A stretch of 64,000 bases of DNA from DATHTC01 sp963746805 (GTDB lineage Bacteria > Actinomycetota > Thermoleophilia > Gaiellales > Gaiellaceae). A model generated the notes under the pieces. That model ran no database searches and was not told where the DNA came from. It saw only the letters and a list, made by a program, of their open reading frames with translations. This document shows, in pieces, positions 33,640 through 43,442 of the stretch. A program made the translations under genes and the position numbers. How positions within the stretch are numbered: the stretch's first letter is position 1; every line of letters begins with the position of its first letter. The stretch lies in NCBI GenBank assembly GCA_963746805.1, contig CAVVCQ010000005.1, positions 62,001 to 126,000 on the forward strand, read 5' to 3'.

Positions 33640-35533
33640 CAGCGGCCGCCCGCGCCGCGGCGACCATGACCCGGCACGGCGCGTGCTTCAGGACGAAGTC
33701 GACGGTCTCCCCGAAGATCGCCTTGCCGCGCCGCTCGCGCCGCGGCGCGCCCATGACCACGATCTCGGCGTTGCGCCGCATCGCCTCGTCGACGATCGCG
33801 CGTCCGGCCCGCCGTCCGCGGACGATCCGCGTGATCACGTCCACGCCGTAGGAGTCGCCGATCGCGCGGGCCTCGTCGAGCACGGCGTCCGCGCGGCTCT
33901 CCGCCTCCGGCAGCTCGGCGTCGAGCGGCAGGTGGAGCGGGACCTCGAGCACGGTGATGGCGACGATCCGCGCGCGCCGCTCCGAGGCCAGCCGCGCCGC
34001 GACCTCCATCGCCTCGGACGGCAGGCCTTCGACGACCGGGACGAGCAGCCGCGTGTACTCGACGCCCTCCGCCGGGGCGAGGATCACCGGCGCGCGGACG
34101 GTCTCCCCGAGCGGTCGCCGGACGACGCGCCGCCGGTAGACCACGTAGAAGACGAAGCCCGCGGCGAGCCAGCCGAGCCCCGCCCAGCGGATGGCGGGGT
34201 TCTGCACGACGATGACGAGCCACGAGATTCCCGTCGCGACGCCGCCGACGAGCGCGAACACGGGCCAGTCGACGCCGCGCGCGCGGACGTTCGGTCGGGC
34301 GCGGAACGCCACCTCCTCCGCCTCGGGCGACGGCCGCATCCGGATCCTCACGAGCGCCGCGTGCGCGACCGTGAACGACAGCGTCGCGCCGAAGGCGTAG
34401 AGCGTCCCGATGAAGGTCGTGTCGCCCGGGAGCATCACGATCGCCGGCGCGACCCCGCCGAAGAGGACGATCGAGAGCCACGGGGTCTTGAACTTCGGGT
34501 GCAGCCGGCGGAAGACCTCCGGGATCTGCCGGTAGGTGGCCATCGAGTACGTGATCCGCGAGGCGCCGATCACGCCGGCGTTCGTGGCGATGAAGAGGAT
34601 CGTGGCGGCGAGGACGCCGACGTAGATCTCCATCGCGTGCAGGAGCTGCTCGTTGGCGATGCCGAGGTTCTGGACGAGTCCGAGCACCGGGTCGTTCGCG
34701 TAGCCGCCCTCCTCCGGCGGCAGGCCGAGCGTCGTCTGGTACTCGCCGTTCACGAGCTCGACCGGCATCGCCGAGAGCGCGACCCACGGCAGCGTGAAGT
34801 AGATCGCGAACACGGCCCCGGCCACGAGCTTGTACGCGTTCGGCACGCTGCGGACCGGGTCGCGCACCTCCTCCGCCAGGTTCGAGACGGTCTCGACGCC
34901 GGTGTACGCCAGCATCGCCACCGGCACCGCGAGCGCGAGGTTCGACCACGTCGGCGCCACGCCCCAGTGGACGTTGTCCACGAGCGTCTGCGGGTCGAGC
35001 ACGAGCACGATCCCGATCGCGACGAGCAGGAGCTGGGTGGCGAAGTCGACGACGGCGAGGAAGACGTTGAGCTTCGCCGCCTCCTGGACGCCGACGATGT
35101 TCAGCACCACGAGGACGACCACGACGACGATCCCGACGACGACGTCCCACGGGTTCTCGCGCAGCGGGTCCCAGAAGATCGAGAGGTAGTGCGGAACGAA
35201 GAAGGCCGACGTCGTGACGGTGGCGACGTAGACGAGCATCTGCGCCCACGCGGCCCCGAACGACACCGTCTCGTCGAACGCGTGCCGGGCGAAGCTCGAG
35301 GAGCCGCCCGCCTCGGGGTAGCGCACCGTGCCCTCGGCGTAGGTCGCGGCGGTGCAGGCGAAGATCAGGCCGGCGACGATGAAGACGACGGGCGTGAGGC
35401 CGAGCGCGAAGACGGCCGTGACGCCGAGCGCGTAGTAGATCGAGGAGCCGACGTTGCCGTACGCGGTGGCGAACAGCGCGGGGGTCCCGAGAACGCGCTC
35501 CAGGCCCTGCTGTCGGCGCCTTCGCCTCGGCAC
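33639..35533 (-). CDS. APC family permease with C-terminal universal stress domain, copy 2
   Basis: About 630 residues. Twelve-helix APC fold (FATAYGNVGSSIYYALG; YTGVETVSNLAEEVRDP), then a USP domain (TRLLVPVVEGLPSEAMEVAA ... EIVVMGAPRRERRGKAIFG). The open frame runs on to 33437, but past about 33660 it reads Arg-rich shadow sequence over the next small gene; a one-base change there would end it at the TGA at 33639-33641. I give that end. Paralogue of copy 1, sharing HYL and FVPHY regions. Divergent from trkA with only 34 bases between starts. Confidence 0.85.
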
Positions 35534-35567
35534 CGGCGGACTCTAGCGTTAGGGTGAGCCGAGCCCC

Positions 35568-36890
35568 ATGAAGATCGTCATCGTCGGCGCGGGCCAGGTG
35601 GGCTCGACCGTCGTGGAGGCGCTCCACGACGAGCACGAGCTCGTCGTCGTCGACCTCGATGCGTCGCGGCTCGCGGCGCTCTCCTACCGCTACGACGTCG
35701 CGACGGTCGAGGGCAACGGAGCCTCGCGCAGCGTGCTCCAGCAGTGCGGGATCAAGGGCGCCGACCTCCTGATCGCCTGCACCTCCCGCGACGAGTCGAA
35801 CCTGATCGCCGCGATGTTCACGAAGAAGCTCTCTCCCGACACGAAGGCCGTCGCGCGCACGACGGACGAGGAGTACCTCGACGTGTGGCGCGAGCGGCAG
35901 CTCGACGTCGACCTGATCGTCTCGTCGGAGCACGAGACCGCTCATGCGATCTCGCGGACGATCGGCGTCCCCGCCGCACGGCAGACGGACGTCTTCGCCG
36001 ACGGCAAGGTGCAGATCGTCGAGTTCGACGTCGACGAAGCCGCGACGGAGGTGATCGGCAAGCCGCTGCGGGAGGCGCCGCTGCCGCGCGACTCCAAGGT
36101 CGCCGCGATCATCCGCGGGGACGCGATGGTGATCCCGCGCGGCGCCGAGGCGCTGCAGGTCGGCGACCGGATCATCGTGATCGGCTCGCCGCAGGCCGCG
36201 CGGGAGTGGAGCGAGATCATGTCGATCGACCGCAAGCGCGTCGACGACGTCGTCATCTTCGGCGCCGGGCGGATCGGGGTGTCGGTCGCGCGCATGCTGC
36301 TCGGCCAGCAGGTCCGCGTGCGCCTGATCGAGGCCGACCGCGACCGCGCGCGCATGGTCGCCGAGAAGCTGCCGGCGGCCCGGGTGTTCCACGCCACGGG
36401 GATCGAGCCGGACTTCCTCGAGCGCGAGCGGATCGGACACGCCCGCGCCGCGATCTTCGCGATGCGCGACGACGCGAAGAACCTCTACGCCTCGACGCTG
36501 GCGAAGCTGCACGGCGTCGACTTCACGATCGCCGTCGTGCACGAGCAGATCTCCGAGAAGGTCTTCGAGAGCGCGGGCGTCGACGTCGTCGTCAACCCGC
36601 GCCAGGTCACGGCGGAGGAGCTCGTCCGCTTCGCCCACGACCCGCGGACACTCCAGGTGTCGATGCTCGAGGGCGACAAGTACGAGGTGCTCGACGTGCG
36701 CGTGCGCGGGGAGAGCGAGTACGCGAACCGCCGGTTCGGCGACATGCCGGCGACCGGCGCGCTCATCGGCGCGATCGTGCGCAACGGCGACGCGATCTTC
36801 CCGCACCGCGACGACGTGCTCCGCCCCGGGGACCGCGTGATCGTGTTCAGCGAGTCCGACCGCGTGCCCTGGGTCGAGAAGACGCTGTAG
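35568..36890 (+). CDS. trkA: Trk system potassium uptake regulator TrkA (two RCK units)
   Basis: 440 residues, two complete RCK-N/RCK-C repeats: IVIVGAGQVGSTVVEAL at 3-19 and DVVIFGAGRIGVSVARML at about 226. Both Rossmann glycine motifs are intact. Binds NAD(H)/ATP and gates the TrkH channel encoded just downstream. The ATG follows a TAGGGT box by 12 bases. Its stop is overlapped by a seven-codon mini-ORF that in turn overlaps the trkH start. Confidence 0.93.
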   Translation: MKIVIVGAGQVGSTVVEALHDEHELVVVDLDASRLAALSYRYDVATVEGNGASRSVLQQCGIKGADLLIACTSRDESNLIAAMFTKKLSPDTKAVARTTDEEYLDVWRERQLDVDLIVSSEHETAHAISRTIGVPAARQTDVFADGKVQIVEFDVDEAATEVIGKPLREAPLPRDSKVAAIIRGDAMVIPRGAEALQVGDRIIVIGSPQAAREWSEIMSIDRKRVDDVVIFGAGRIGVSVARMLLGQQVRVRLIEADRDRARMVAEKLPAARVFHATGIEPDFLERERIGHARAAIFAMRDDAKNLYASTLAKLHGVDFTIAVVHEQISEKVFESAGVDVVVNPRQVTAEELVRFAHDPRTLQVSMLEGDKYEVLDVRVRGESEYANRRFGDMPATGALIGAIVRNGDAIFPHRDDVLRPGDRVIVFSESDRVPWVEKTL

Positions 36891-36913
36891 TGCATCGCTG
36901 GATGGGGGACTAG
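36890..36913 (+). other. Seven-residue mini-ORF linking trkA and trkH
   Basis: GTG overlaps the TAG of trkA; its own TAG overlaps the GTG of trkH (TAGTG at both ends). Encodes MHRWMGD. The DNA closely matches the btuF-btuC junction at 22427-22450. Confidence 0.35.
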
Positions 36914-38454
36914 TGCCGACGATCACGCGCGCTCGCCTTCGGCGGATGACGCGCCGCGAGACGGTCGGGGTCGACGTCGCGGCGTCGATCCATCTCGTCG
37001 GCGTCCTGATCCGGTATCTCGGGCCTGCCCTGCTCGTCCCGGTGCCGCTGGCGATCGCCTACGGCGACTCGCCCTGGCCGTTCCTCCTTGCCGCCGCCGT
37101 CACGACCGCCGCCGGCCACGCGCTCGCGCTCCTGGGCCGCACCGGCGGTCGCGTCGGGCCGCGGGAGGGATTCCTCGTCGTCGCACTGACGTGGCTGCTC
37201 GCGGCCTCGGCCGGTGCGTTGCCGTATCTCTTCTCCGACGAGGCCCAGGTCTCGTCCCCGCTCGACGCCCTGTTCGAGGGCATGTCCGGCTTCACGACGA
37301 CGGGCGCGAGCGTGCTGACGGACATCGAGGCGGTCAACCGCACGCTCCTCTTCTGGCGCAGTTTCTCGCAGTGGCTCGGAGGCATGGGGATCGTCGTGCT
37401 CGCGCTGGCGGTGCTCCCTCGCCTGCGCGTCGGCGGCCGCCAGCTCTTCGAGACGGAGGCGCCCGGCCCCGAGATCGAGCCGCTCTCGGCGTCGATTCGC
37501 GACACGGCTCGGCGGCTGTGGGTGCTGTACGTCGCGCTGACGGTCGTCTGCGCCACGCTGTTCGCGGTCATCGGCTGGACCGGGATCGACCCGGAGATGG
37601 ATCTCTACGACGCGGTCACGCACGCCTTCACGACGCTGCCCACCGGCGGCTTCTCGCCCTACGCCGACAGCCTCGGAGGCTTCGCGCCGGCGACGCAGTG
37701 GGTCACGGTCGTCTTCATGTTCCTCGGCGGCGTCAACTTCGCGCTCCTCTACCTCGCGTTCGCGCAGGGACGCGTGCGGACCGTCGGCCGGGACGAGGAG
37801 CTCCGCCTCTACGCGGCCCTCGTCGTCGTCTCGTCGATCGTGATGATCCTCGCGCTGCGCCACCACGACGTGCTGCGGGGCGAGGAGGCGATCCGGCACG
37901 GGGTCTTCCAGGCCGTCTCGATCATCACCACGACCGGCTTCGCGACCGTCGACTACGCGGACTGGCCGCCGATCGCGGCCATGGCGATCGTGGGGCTGAT
38001 GTTCATCGGCGGCTCGGCGGGGTCGACGACGGGCTCGGTCAAGATCGTCCGGCACCTGCTCATCGGCCGCATCCTCCGGCGCGAGCTGGATCAGACCGTC
38101 CACCCGGAGGTCGTCACGCCCGTGCGACTCAACCGCCGGCCGCTCGACGAGCGGGCGCTGCGGGCCGTGATCGCGTTCGTGCTGCTCTACATCGGCCTGT
38201 TCGTGATCGGCGCGATTCTGATCGCGATCGACTCGGCCCTGGGCGGGCTCGACGTCGGGGCGTTCGACGCGATCGCGGCCTCGGCGTCGATGATCGGGAA
38301 CGTCGGCCCCGGCTTCGGCTTCGCCGGCCCGTACGGCTCGTTCGCGGGGTTCAGCGACTTCTCGAAGGGCGTGATGATCGTGCTCATGTGGCTCGGGCGT
38401 CTCGAGCTGATCCCGGTGCTCGTGCTCTTCACGCGGCAGTACTGGCGCGCCTGA
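36913..38454 (+). CDS. trkH: Trk system potassium uptake protein TrkH
   Basis: 513 residues. Four pore loops with selectivity-filter glycines are visible: SGFTTTGASV, TLPTGGFSPY, ITTTGFATVD and GNVGPGFGF. Each is followed by a membrane helix, as in TrkH/KtrB. This K+ channel-transporter is gated by TrkA. GTG start overlaps the mini-ORF stop. An N-terminal extension of about 20 basic residues precedes the first helix. Confidence 0.94.
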   Translation: MPTITRARLRRMTRRETVGVDVAASIHLVGVLIRYLGPALLVPVPLAIAYGDSPWPFLLAAAVTTAAGHALALLGRTGGRVGPREGFLVVALTWLLAASAGALPYLFSDEAQVSSPLDALFEGMSGFTTTGASVLTDIEAVNRTLLFWRSFSQWLGGMGIVVLALAVLPRLRVGGRQLFETEAPGPEIEPLSASIRDTARRLWVLYVALTVVCATLFAVIGWTGIDPEMDLYDAVTHAFTTLPTGGFSPYADSLGGFAPATQWVTVVFMFLGGVNFALLYLAFAQGRVRTVGRDEELRLYAALVVVSSIVMILALRHHDVLRGEEAIRHGVFQAVSIITTTGFATVDYADWPPIAAMAIVGLMFIGGSAGSTTGSVKIVRHLLIGRILRRELDQTVHPEVVTPVRLNRRPLDERALRAVIAFVLLYIGLFVIGAILIAIDSALGGLDVGAFDAIAASASMIGNVGPGFGFAGPYGSFAGFSDFSKGVMIVLMWLGRLELIPVLVLFTRQYWRA

Positions 38455-38484
38455 CGGACCGGCGGCGCGGGCCGGACCGGACTC

Positions 38485-38490
38485 TACGAT
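38485..38490 (+). promoter_or_regulatory. -10 box of the DUF389 gene
   Basis: TACGAT, 6 bases before the GTG at 38497. Confidence 0.5.
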
Positions 38491-38496
38491 CTCGCG

Positions 38497-39453
38497 GTGG
38501 TCCACCTCCGTCTCGTCGTCCCGCCCGAGCTCGTCGACGACGTGCTCGGCGTGTTGCGGGAGACCGAGTCGGTCTACGGGATCGTCCACCTGCGCGGCGT
38601 CGCCGAGCGTCCGACAGGCGATCTCGTCACCTGCGAGGTGGCGCGCGAGGACGCGAGCATCGTCGTCGACGACCTCTGCCGGCTCGGCCTCGACGACGCC
38701 GGCTCGATCGTCCTCGAGAGCGTCGACACGGCCGTGTCGGAGACCGCGCGCCGGGCCGAGCGCCTGGCCGTGGGCTCCCCGTCCGACGCGGTCGTCTGGG
38801 AGGAGGTCGAGGCCCGGACGTCCGAGGGGACCGAGCTCTCCTCCAGCTTCCTCGCGTTCATGGTGGTCGCGACGCTCATCGCCGCGGTCGGCATCCTCAC
38901 CGACTCGATCATCCTCATCATCGGGGCGATGGTCGTCGGCCCGGAGTTCGGGCCGCTCGCCGCGCTCTGCGTCGCGCTGGTCGAGCGGCGCCGCGACTTC
39001 GCGCGCCGGTCGGCGGTCGCGCTCGCGGTCGGCTTCCCGGCCGCGATCCTGGCCAGCTACCTCGGCACGCTCGCCTTCCGCTGGCTCGGCACGGCGCCGG
39101 ACGACGCGCGCGACCACCCCGACACCCTCTTCATCTCCGACCCGAGCTGGTTCTCGGTCGTGATCGCACTGCTCGCGGGCGTGGCCGGGATGCTCTCGCT
39201 CACGACGGCGAAGTCGGGCGCGCTCGTCGGCGTGCTCATCTCGGTGACGACGATCCCCGCGGCCGCGAACGTCGGCGTCGCGGCGGCCTACGGCGAGTGG
39301 CGCGAGGTCGGGGGCGCCACGAGCCAGCTCGTCATCAACGTCGCCTCGATCGTCGTCGCGGGCGTCGCGACGCTGGCCGTCCAGCGCTGGGGCTACGCCC
39401 GGAGGCGCGAGCGCCACCGCCAGAGCCTGGAGGGCCTCGATCCGGGCGCATGA
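38497..39453 (+). CDS. DUF389 family membrane protein
   Basis: 318 residues. The N-terminal about 90 residues form an ACT-like soluble part; from about 125 there are six membrane helices with the family signature SIILIIGAMVVGPEFGPLAAL. DUF389 proteins are widespread bacterial membrane proteins without a settled function. GTG start directly after a TACGAT box. It ends 13 bases before the structured repeat at 39467. Confidence 0.85.
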   Translation: MVHLRLVVPPELVDDVLGVLRETESVYGIVHLRGVAERPTGDLVTCEVAREDASIVVDDLCRLGLDDAGSIVLESVDTAVSETARRAERLAVGSPSDAVVWEEVEARTSEGTELSSSFLAFMVVATLIAAVGILTDSIILIIGAMVVGPEFGPLAALCVALVERRRDFARRSAVALAVGFPAAILASYLGTLAFRWLGTAPDDARDHPDTLFISDPSWFSVVIALLAGVAGMLSLTTAKSGALVGVLISVTTIPAAANVGVAAAYGEWREVGGATSQLVINVASIVVAGVATLAVQRWGYARRRERHRQSLEGLDPGA

Positions 39454-39466
39454 CGGCACCCGAATC

Positions 39467-39804
39467 GAAAGCGACAAAGCACCAGCCTGTCACGAAGTCG
39501 CTTTCAAGCCGTATTCAAGGGCCCCGAACCGATCGGACGGGCGGGATCGCCGCGTGCCCCGTCCAGGGGCACAGCGCATCCCGCCCGTCACGACACGCCA
39601 TGTGCCATTGAGAGCAGGCTCCTGGCCGGAGCGCCCGCACCGCAGGTGCGCGCGCGCAGGCCACACCACCGTGTCCGGCCACTGCAACGAGAGACGGCCA
39701 CGAGGCCGAAGGGCGGTTCATCCGCCCGGGAGGCCACACCCAGCACACTCGAAGCCCTCAGGCAGAAGGAGGGGGCTCGTGGGGGAACCACGGGTTCCCC
39801 CACG
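39467..39804. repeat. 338-base structured intergenic repeat, copy 1
   Basis: Near-duplicate (roughly 85-90 percent by eye) of 54329-54664. Stems on the plus strand: 39467-39475 with 39497-39505 (9 bp); 39536-39547 with 39578-39589 (12 bp) enclosing 39554-39560 with 39566-39572 (7 bp); 39623-39630 with 39674-39681 (8 bp) enclosing 39636-39641 with 39645-39650; 39711-39716 with 39722-39727; and an 11-bp hairpin 39779-39789 with 39793-39803. It fills the gap between the convergent DUF389 and hppA genes. No conserved reading frame: indels between copies are not multiples of three. Confidence 0.85.
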
Positions 39805-39807
39805 CTC

Positions 39808-41856
39808 CTAGCCGTGAATCGCGGCGATCAGCGGGATGATCAGGATCGCGACGATGTTGGCGATCTTGATCATCGGGTTGATCGCCGGGCCCGGCCGTGT
39901 CCTTGTAGGGGTCGCCGACGGTGTCGCCGGTGACCGCGGCGGCGTGGGCCTCCGAGCCCTTGCCGCCGAACGCGCCGTCCTCGATCAGCTTCTTCGCGTT
40001 GTCCCAGGCGCCGCCGCCGGACGTCATGGCGATGGCGAGGAAGATGCCGGTGACGATCGTGCCGATCAGCAGGCCGCCGAGCGCCTCGGGACTGATGATC
40101 CCGACGATGATCGGGATCGCGACCGGGATCAGGGCCGGCGCGAGCATCCGCTTGATCGCGGAGGCCGTGACGATGTCGACCGCGCGCGAGTAGTCCGGCC
40201 GCTGCGTGCCCTCCATGATCCCGGGCATCTCGCGGAACTGGCGCCGCACCTCGGTCACGACCAGGCCGCCGACGCGGCCGACCGCCTGCATCGCGAGCGA
40301 GGCGAACAGGAACGGCATGAGGCCGCCGATGAAGAGGCCGGCGATCACCCACGGGTCGGCGAGGGAGAACACGGTCGGTGATCTGCTCCTCGTTGAGCCC
40401 GCGCGCGTACTCGTCGAAGAGGACGAGCGCGGCGAGGCCGGCGGAGCCGATCGCGTAGCCCTTCGTGACGGCCTTGGTCGTGTTGCCGACGGCGTCGAGC
40501 GGGTCGGTGATGCCGCGGACGGACTCGTCCAGGTCGGCCATCTCGGCGATGCCGCCGGCGTTGTCGGTCACCGGGCCGTACGCGTCGAGCGCGACGATCA
40601 GGCCGGTCATCGACAGCTGCGCCATGACGGCGACGCCGATGCCGTAGAGCGTCGTCGGTGATCTCGTAGGCGACGACGATGCCGATCGCGATCACGATGC
40701 ACCGGCGCGGCCGTCGCCTGCATGCCGATCGCGAGGCCCTCGATGATGTTCGTCGCGTGCCCGGTCTGCGACGCGCTTCGAGATCGACTTCACCGGGCCC
40801 CAGCGCGTGCCCGTGTAGTACTCGGTGATCGCGACGAGGAGGAAGGTGATGCACGAGGCCGACCAGCGCCGCGCCGTAGAGCTCGCCGAAGGAGAAGTGG
40901 CCCTCGTCGAAGGCCATCGTGACCGGGATGAAGCCGATCGCCGACAGCACGGTCGCGACGACGACGGACTTGTAGAGCGCGTTCATGATCGAGCCGCCGC
41001 GGCCGACGCGCGCGAAGCAGACGCCGATCACGGACGCGAGGATCGAGACGCCGCCGATCGCGAGCGGGAACAGCGGCAGGCCGCCCTGCGGGGAAGGCGG
41101 TGCCGAGCAGCATCACGGCGACGGCGGTGACGGCGTAGGTCTCGAACAGGTCGGCGGCCATGCCGGCGCAGTCGCCGACGTTGTCGCCCACGTTGTCGGC
41201 GATCACGGCCGGGTTGCGCGGGTCGTCCTCGGGGATGCCGGCCTCGATCTTCCCGACGAGGTCGGCGCCGACGTCGGCGGCCTTCGTGTAGATGCCGCCG
41301 CCGAGACGCGCGAAGACGGAGATGAGCGAGCCGCCGAACGCGAGCCCGACGAGGTCGTCGATCGCGTCGTCCTGGGCGATGTCGAAGACCTCGGTGAGCA
41401 GCCCGTAGTAGCCGGCGACGCCGAAGAGCCCGAGACCGACGACGAGCAGGCCGGTGACGGAGCCGGCGCGGAAGGCGACGTTCAGCGCGGGCGTGAGCGC
41501 CGCTCTTGGCCGCCTCGGCGGTGCGCATGTTCGAGCGCACGGCGACGTTCATGCCGATGAAGCCGGCCGCGGCGGAGAGGACGGCGCCGATGAGGAAGCC
41601 GATCGCCGTCCCCCAGCCGAGCTCGTCGTAGAGGCCGAGCAGGAGGAACGGGACGATCGCGACGATCGCGATCGCTCGTGTACTGCCGGCGCAGGTAGGC
41701 GGCCGCGCCCTCCTGGATCGCGCGCGCGATCTCCTGCATCCGCTCCGACCCGGCCGGCTGCTGCAGCAGCCACCAGGTGAAGTAGACCCCGAGCGCGATG
41801 CCCACGCCCGAGCAGATGAGCGCGAACAGCACCGCGTGGTCGTTGAAGAAGTCCAT
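39808..41856 (-). CDS. hppA: Membrane H+-translocating pyrophosphatase, K+-independent type (many frame breaks)
   Basis: Reading across about eight frame changes gives one protein of about 680 residues, the usual length. Starts MDFFNDHAVLFALICSG; catalytic blocks GGIYTKAADVGADLVGK and DNVGDNVGDCAGMAADLFE (pyrophosphate/Mg sites) are intact within their frames; ends IPLIAAIHG. The segment GNTTKAVTKGYAIGS carries Lys at the site that is Ala in K+-dependent enzymes, so K+-independent proton pumping is predicted. Frame changes lie near 39892, 40375, 40655, 40700, 40770, 40850, 41090, 41505 and 41682. Most look like one extra base, hence sequence error is likelier than gene loss. Confidence 0.88.
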
Positions 41857-41880
41857 ACCCCCGCTCCTGTCACAAAGTCA

Positions 41881-41900
41881 GCGCCGGGACACCCCGGCGC
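41881..41900 (-). terminator. Hairpin between the DUF1844-like gene and hppA
   Basis: 8-bp perfect stem GCGCCGGG/CCCGGCGC with a four-base loop (41881-41888 with 41893-41900); on the minus strand it is followed by TGACTTTGTG. Probably ends the upstream unit before hppA. Confidence 0.6.
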
Positions 41901-41951
41901 GGGCAGTTTCTAGCACAGTCGCCGGTCGCGCGGGCCGGCACAAACCCGGCG

Positions 41952-42275
41952 CTAGCCGTCGTCCTCCGGTTCCGGCTCCGGTTCGGCCTTCGGCTGGCCC
42001 GCGAGGTCGGCGTAGACGAGCTGGAGGTTGGCGACGGTCGAGCGCAGGTCACGCGACACCTCCTCCGGCAGCGACTGCTCGGCGAGCGGCAGGAGCGCCC
42101 GCAGCGACTCGATCGCGAGCCGCGCCTCGTCCAGGTCGCGCGTCGGCTCGTCGAGCTTCGCGAACGCGAGCTGCGCGAAGGTGAAGGTCGTCGACTGCAG
42201 CAGGTCGGAGACGCGCATCGCGCGGATCGCCTGGACGACGTCCTCGATGCTCGGGTCCGGCGGCTGCTCGCTCAT
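41952..42275 (-). CDS. DUF1844-like small cytoplasmic protein
   Basis: 107 residues. Pattern of the DUF1844 group: an N-terminal helix, FAQLAFAKLD, then DLDEARLAIESLRALLPLAEQ, RDLRSTVANLQLVYADLA and an acidic Glu/Pro tail. Function unknown. The ATG overlaps the stop of the GCS2-type ligase by four bases (ATGAG), so the two are co-translated. The family assignment is from the helix pattern only. Confidence 0.55.
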   Translation of the reverse strand: MSEQPPDPSIEDVVQAIRAMRVSDLLQSTTFTFAQLAFAKLDEPTRDLDEARLAIESLRALLPLAEQSLPEEVSRDLRSTVANLQLVYADLAGQPKAEPEPEPEDDG

Positions 42276-43429
42276 CTCACCGGCTCTCCCGCGAGCGCCT
42301 GCTCGACGAAGATCTCCCGCAGCGACGCCCCCTCGGCGAGGCGGGCGCGCTGGCGCTCGGCCGAGTTCGCGGTGGGCACGGCGAGGAACGGCGCCGCGCC
42401 GATCTCCTCCGCCACCGGCTGCACCCACTCGACCAGCTCCTCGATCGCCGCGCGCGCGGGGCGGACGCGGGTCGGGTCGCGCAGGTCGATGAGCTCGCCG
42501 CCGAGCCCCCAGCGGATCGCCCGCCAGAGGTTCTCCTCGATCAGCCGGTTCGGCGGCAGCGGAACCGGCTCGCCCTCGTCGAGCGCGCGGCGCGATGCGA
42601 CATGTGAGCGCGTAGCAGAGCGCAGCCAGCGACTTCGCCTCGGCCAGGTCGGGCTGGCCGTCGCAGATCCGGATCTCGACCGTGGGAAACGCGAGGTGCG
42701 TACGGACGCTCCACCAGAGCTGCGTGTGCTCGGTGACCGAGCCCGTCTCGTAGAGGAAGCGCACGTACCGCTCGCACTCGGCCCAGCTCCCGTACGCGTC
42801 CGGCACGCCGCACCGCGGGAACATGCGCGTGAAGATCTCGGTCCGCGCCGAGTGGAGACCGCTGTCGACGCCCTCCACGAACGGCGAGCTCGCGGACAGC
42901 GCGAGCAGGTCGGGGAGGAACGCGCGCAGACCGTCGCAGACCCGCACCGCCCGGTCGGCGCCGCGGATGCCGACGTGGACGTGGGTCCCGAACGTGTTGT
43001 TGCGCCAGACGACGTAGCGGAGGAGCTCGTCGTTGCGGCGGTAGTGCGGCGTGTCGATGATCCGCTGGTCCTTCCAGCCGCCCAGGGGTGCGTGCCGCTC
43101 GCGCCGAGCGTGATCCCGAGGTCGCCGGCGGCCTGCGCCAGCTGCGCGCGGCGCTCGCCCATCAGCGCCGCAGCCGCACCGAACTCCTCGCAGCGCCCGG
43201 TCTTCACCTCGACCTCCGACGCGATCAGCTCGCCGACGAGATGATCCTCGAGCGGCGTCCCGACGACCGAGGCCTGGAGCTCCTCGAACCGGTCGACGAG
43301 GTCGAGCGACTCCGGGTCGAGGAGCTGGAACTCCTCCTCGACGGCGACGGTGAAGTCCGTCCCGGCGTCGAACGCATCGCGGGAGCGCGCGATGAGCGCG
43401 TCGTATGGGAGCCGCTGCTCGTCGCCCAT
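42272..43429 (-). CDS. GCS2-type carboxylate-amine ligase (YbdK family; two frame breaks)
   Basis: 385 codons. The outer parts share one frame (VAVEEEFQLLDPESLDLVDRF at the start; IEENLWRAIRWGLGGELIDL towards the end), while 42600-43083 reads in another (LLALSASSPFVEGVDSGLHSAR, GVPDAYGSWAECERYVRFL, FPTVEIRICDGQPDL). The pieces join into a standard glutamate-cysteine ligase 2 protein; in actinobacteria this group includes EgtA-like and YbdK-like gamma-glutamyl ligases. The first change sits where a run of four G would be expected (WGGW). ATG at 43429. Confidence 0.8.
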   Translation of the reverse strand: MGDEQRLPYDALIARSRDAFDAGTDFTVAVEEEFQLLDPESLDLVDRFEELQASVVGTPLEDHLVGELIASEVEVKTGRCEEFGAAAALMGERRAQLAQAAGDLGITLGASGTHPWAAGRTSGSSTRRTTAATTSSSATSSGATTRSGPTSTSASAAPTGRCGSATVCARSSPTCSRCPRARRSWRASTAVSTRRGPRSSRACSRGAACRTRTGAGPSASGTCASSTRRARSPSTRSSGGASVRTSRFPRSRSGSATASPTWPRRSRWLRSATRSHVASRRALDEGEPVPLPPNRLIEENLWRAIRWGLGGELIDLRDPTRVRPARAAIEELVEWVQPVAEEIGAAPFLAVPTANSAERQRARLAEGASLREIFVEQALAGEPVR

Positions 43430-43442
43430 CGGGTCGCCGATG

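Noticed and set aside
36910..39477. A very long open frame (855 codons) on the minus strand opposite trkH and the DUF389 gene
   Set aside because: Arg/Asp/Glu/His-rich shadow translation caused by high GC; the plus strand holds two clearly conserved membrane proteins.
39490..39748. Open frames on both strands inside the structured repeat, with partly similar peptides in the two copies
   Set aside because: One- and two-base indels between copies shift the frames, so similarity is at the DNA level, not maintained protein.
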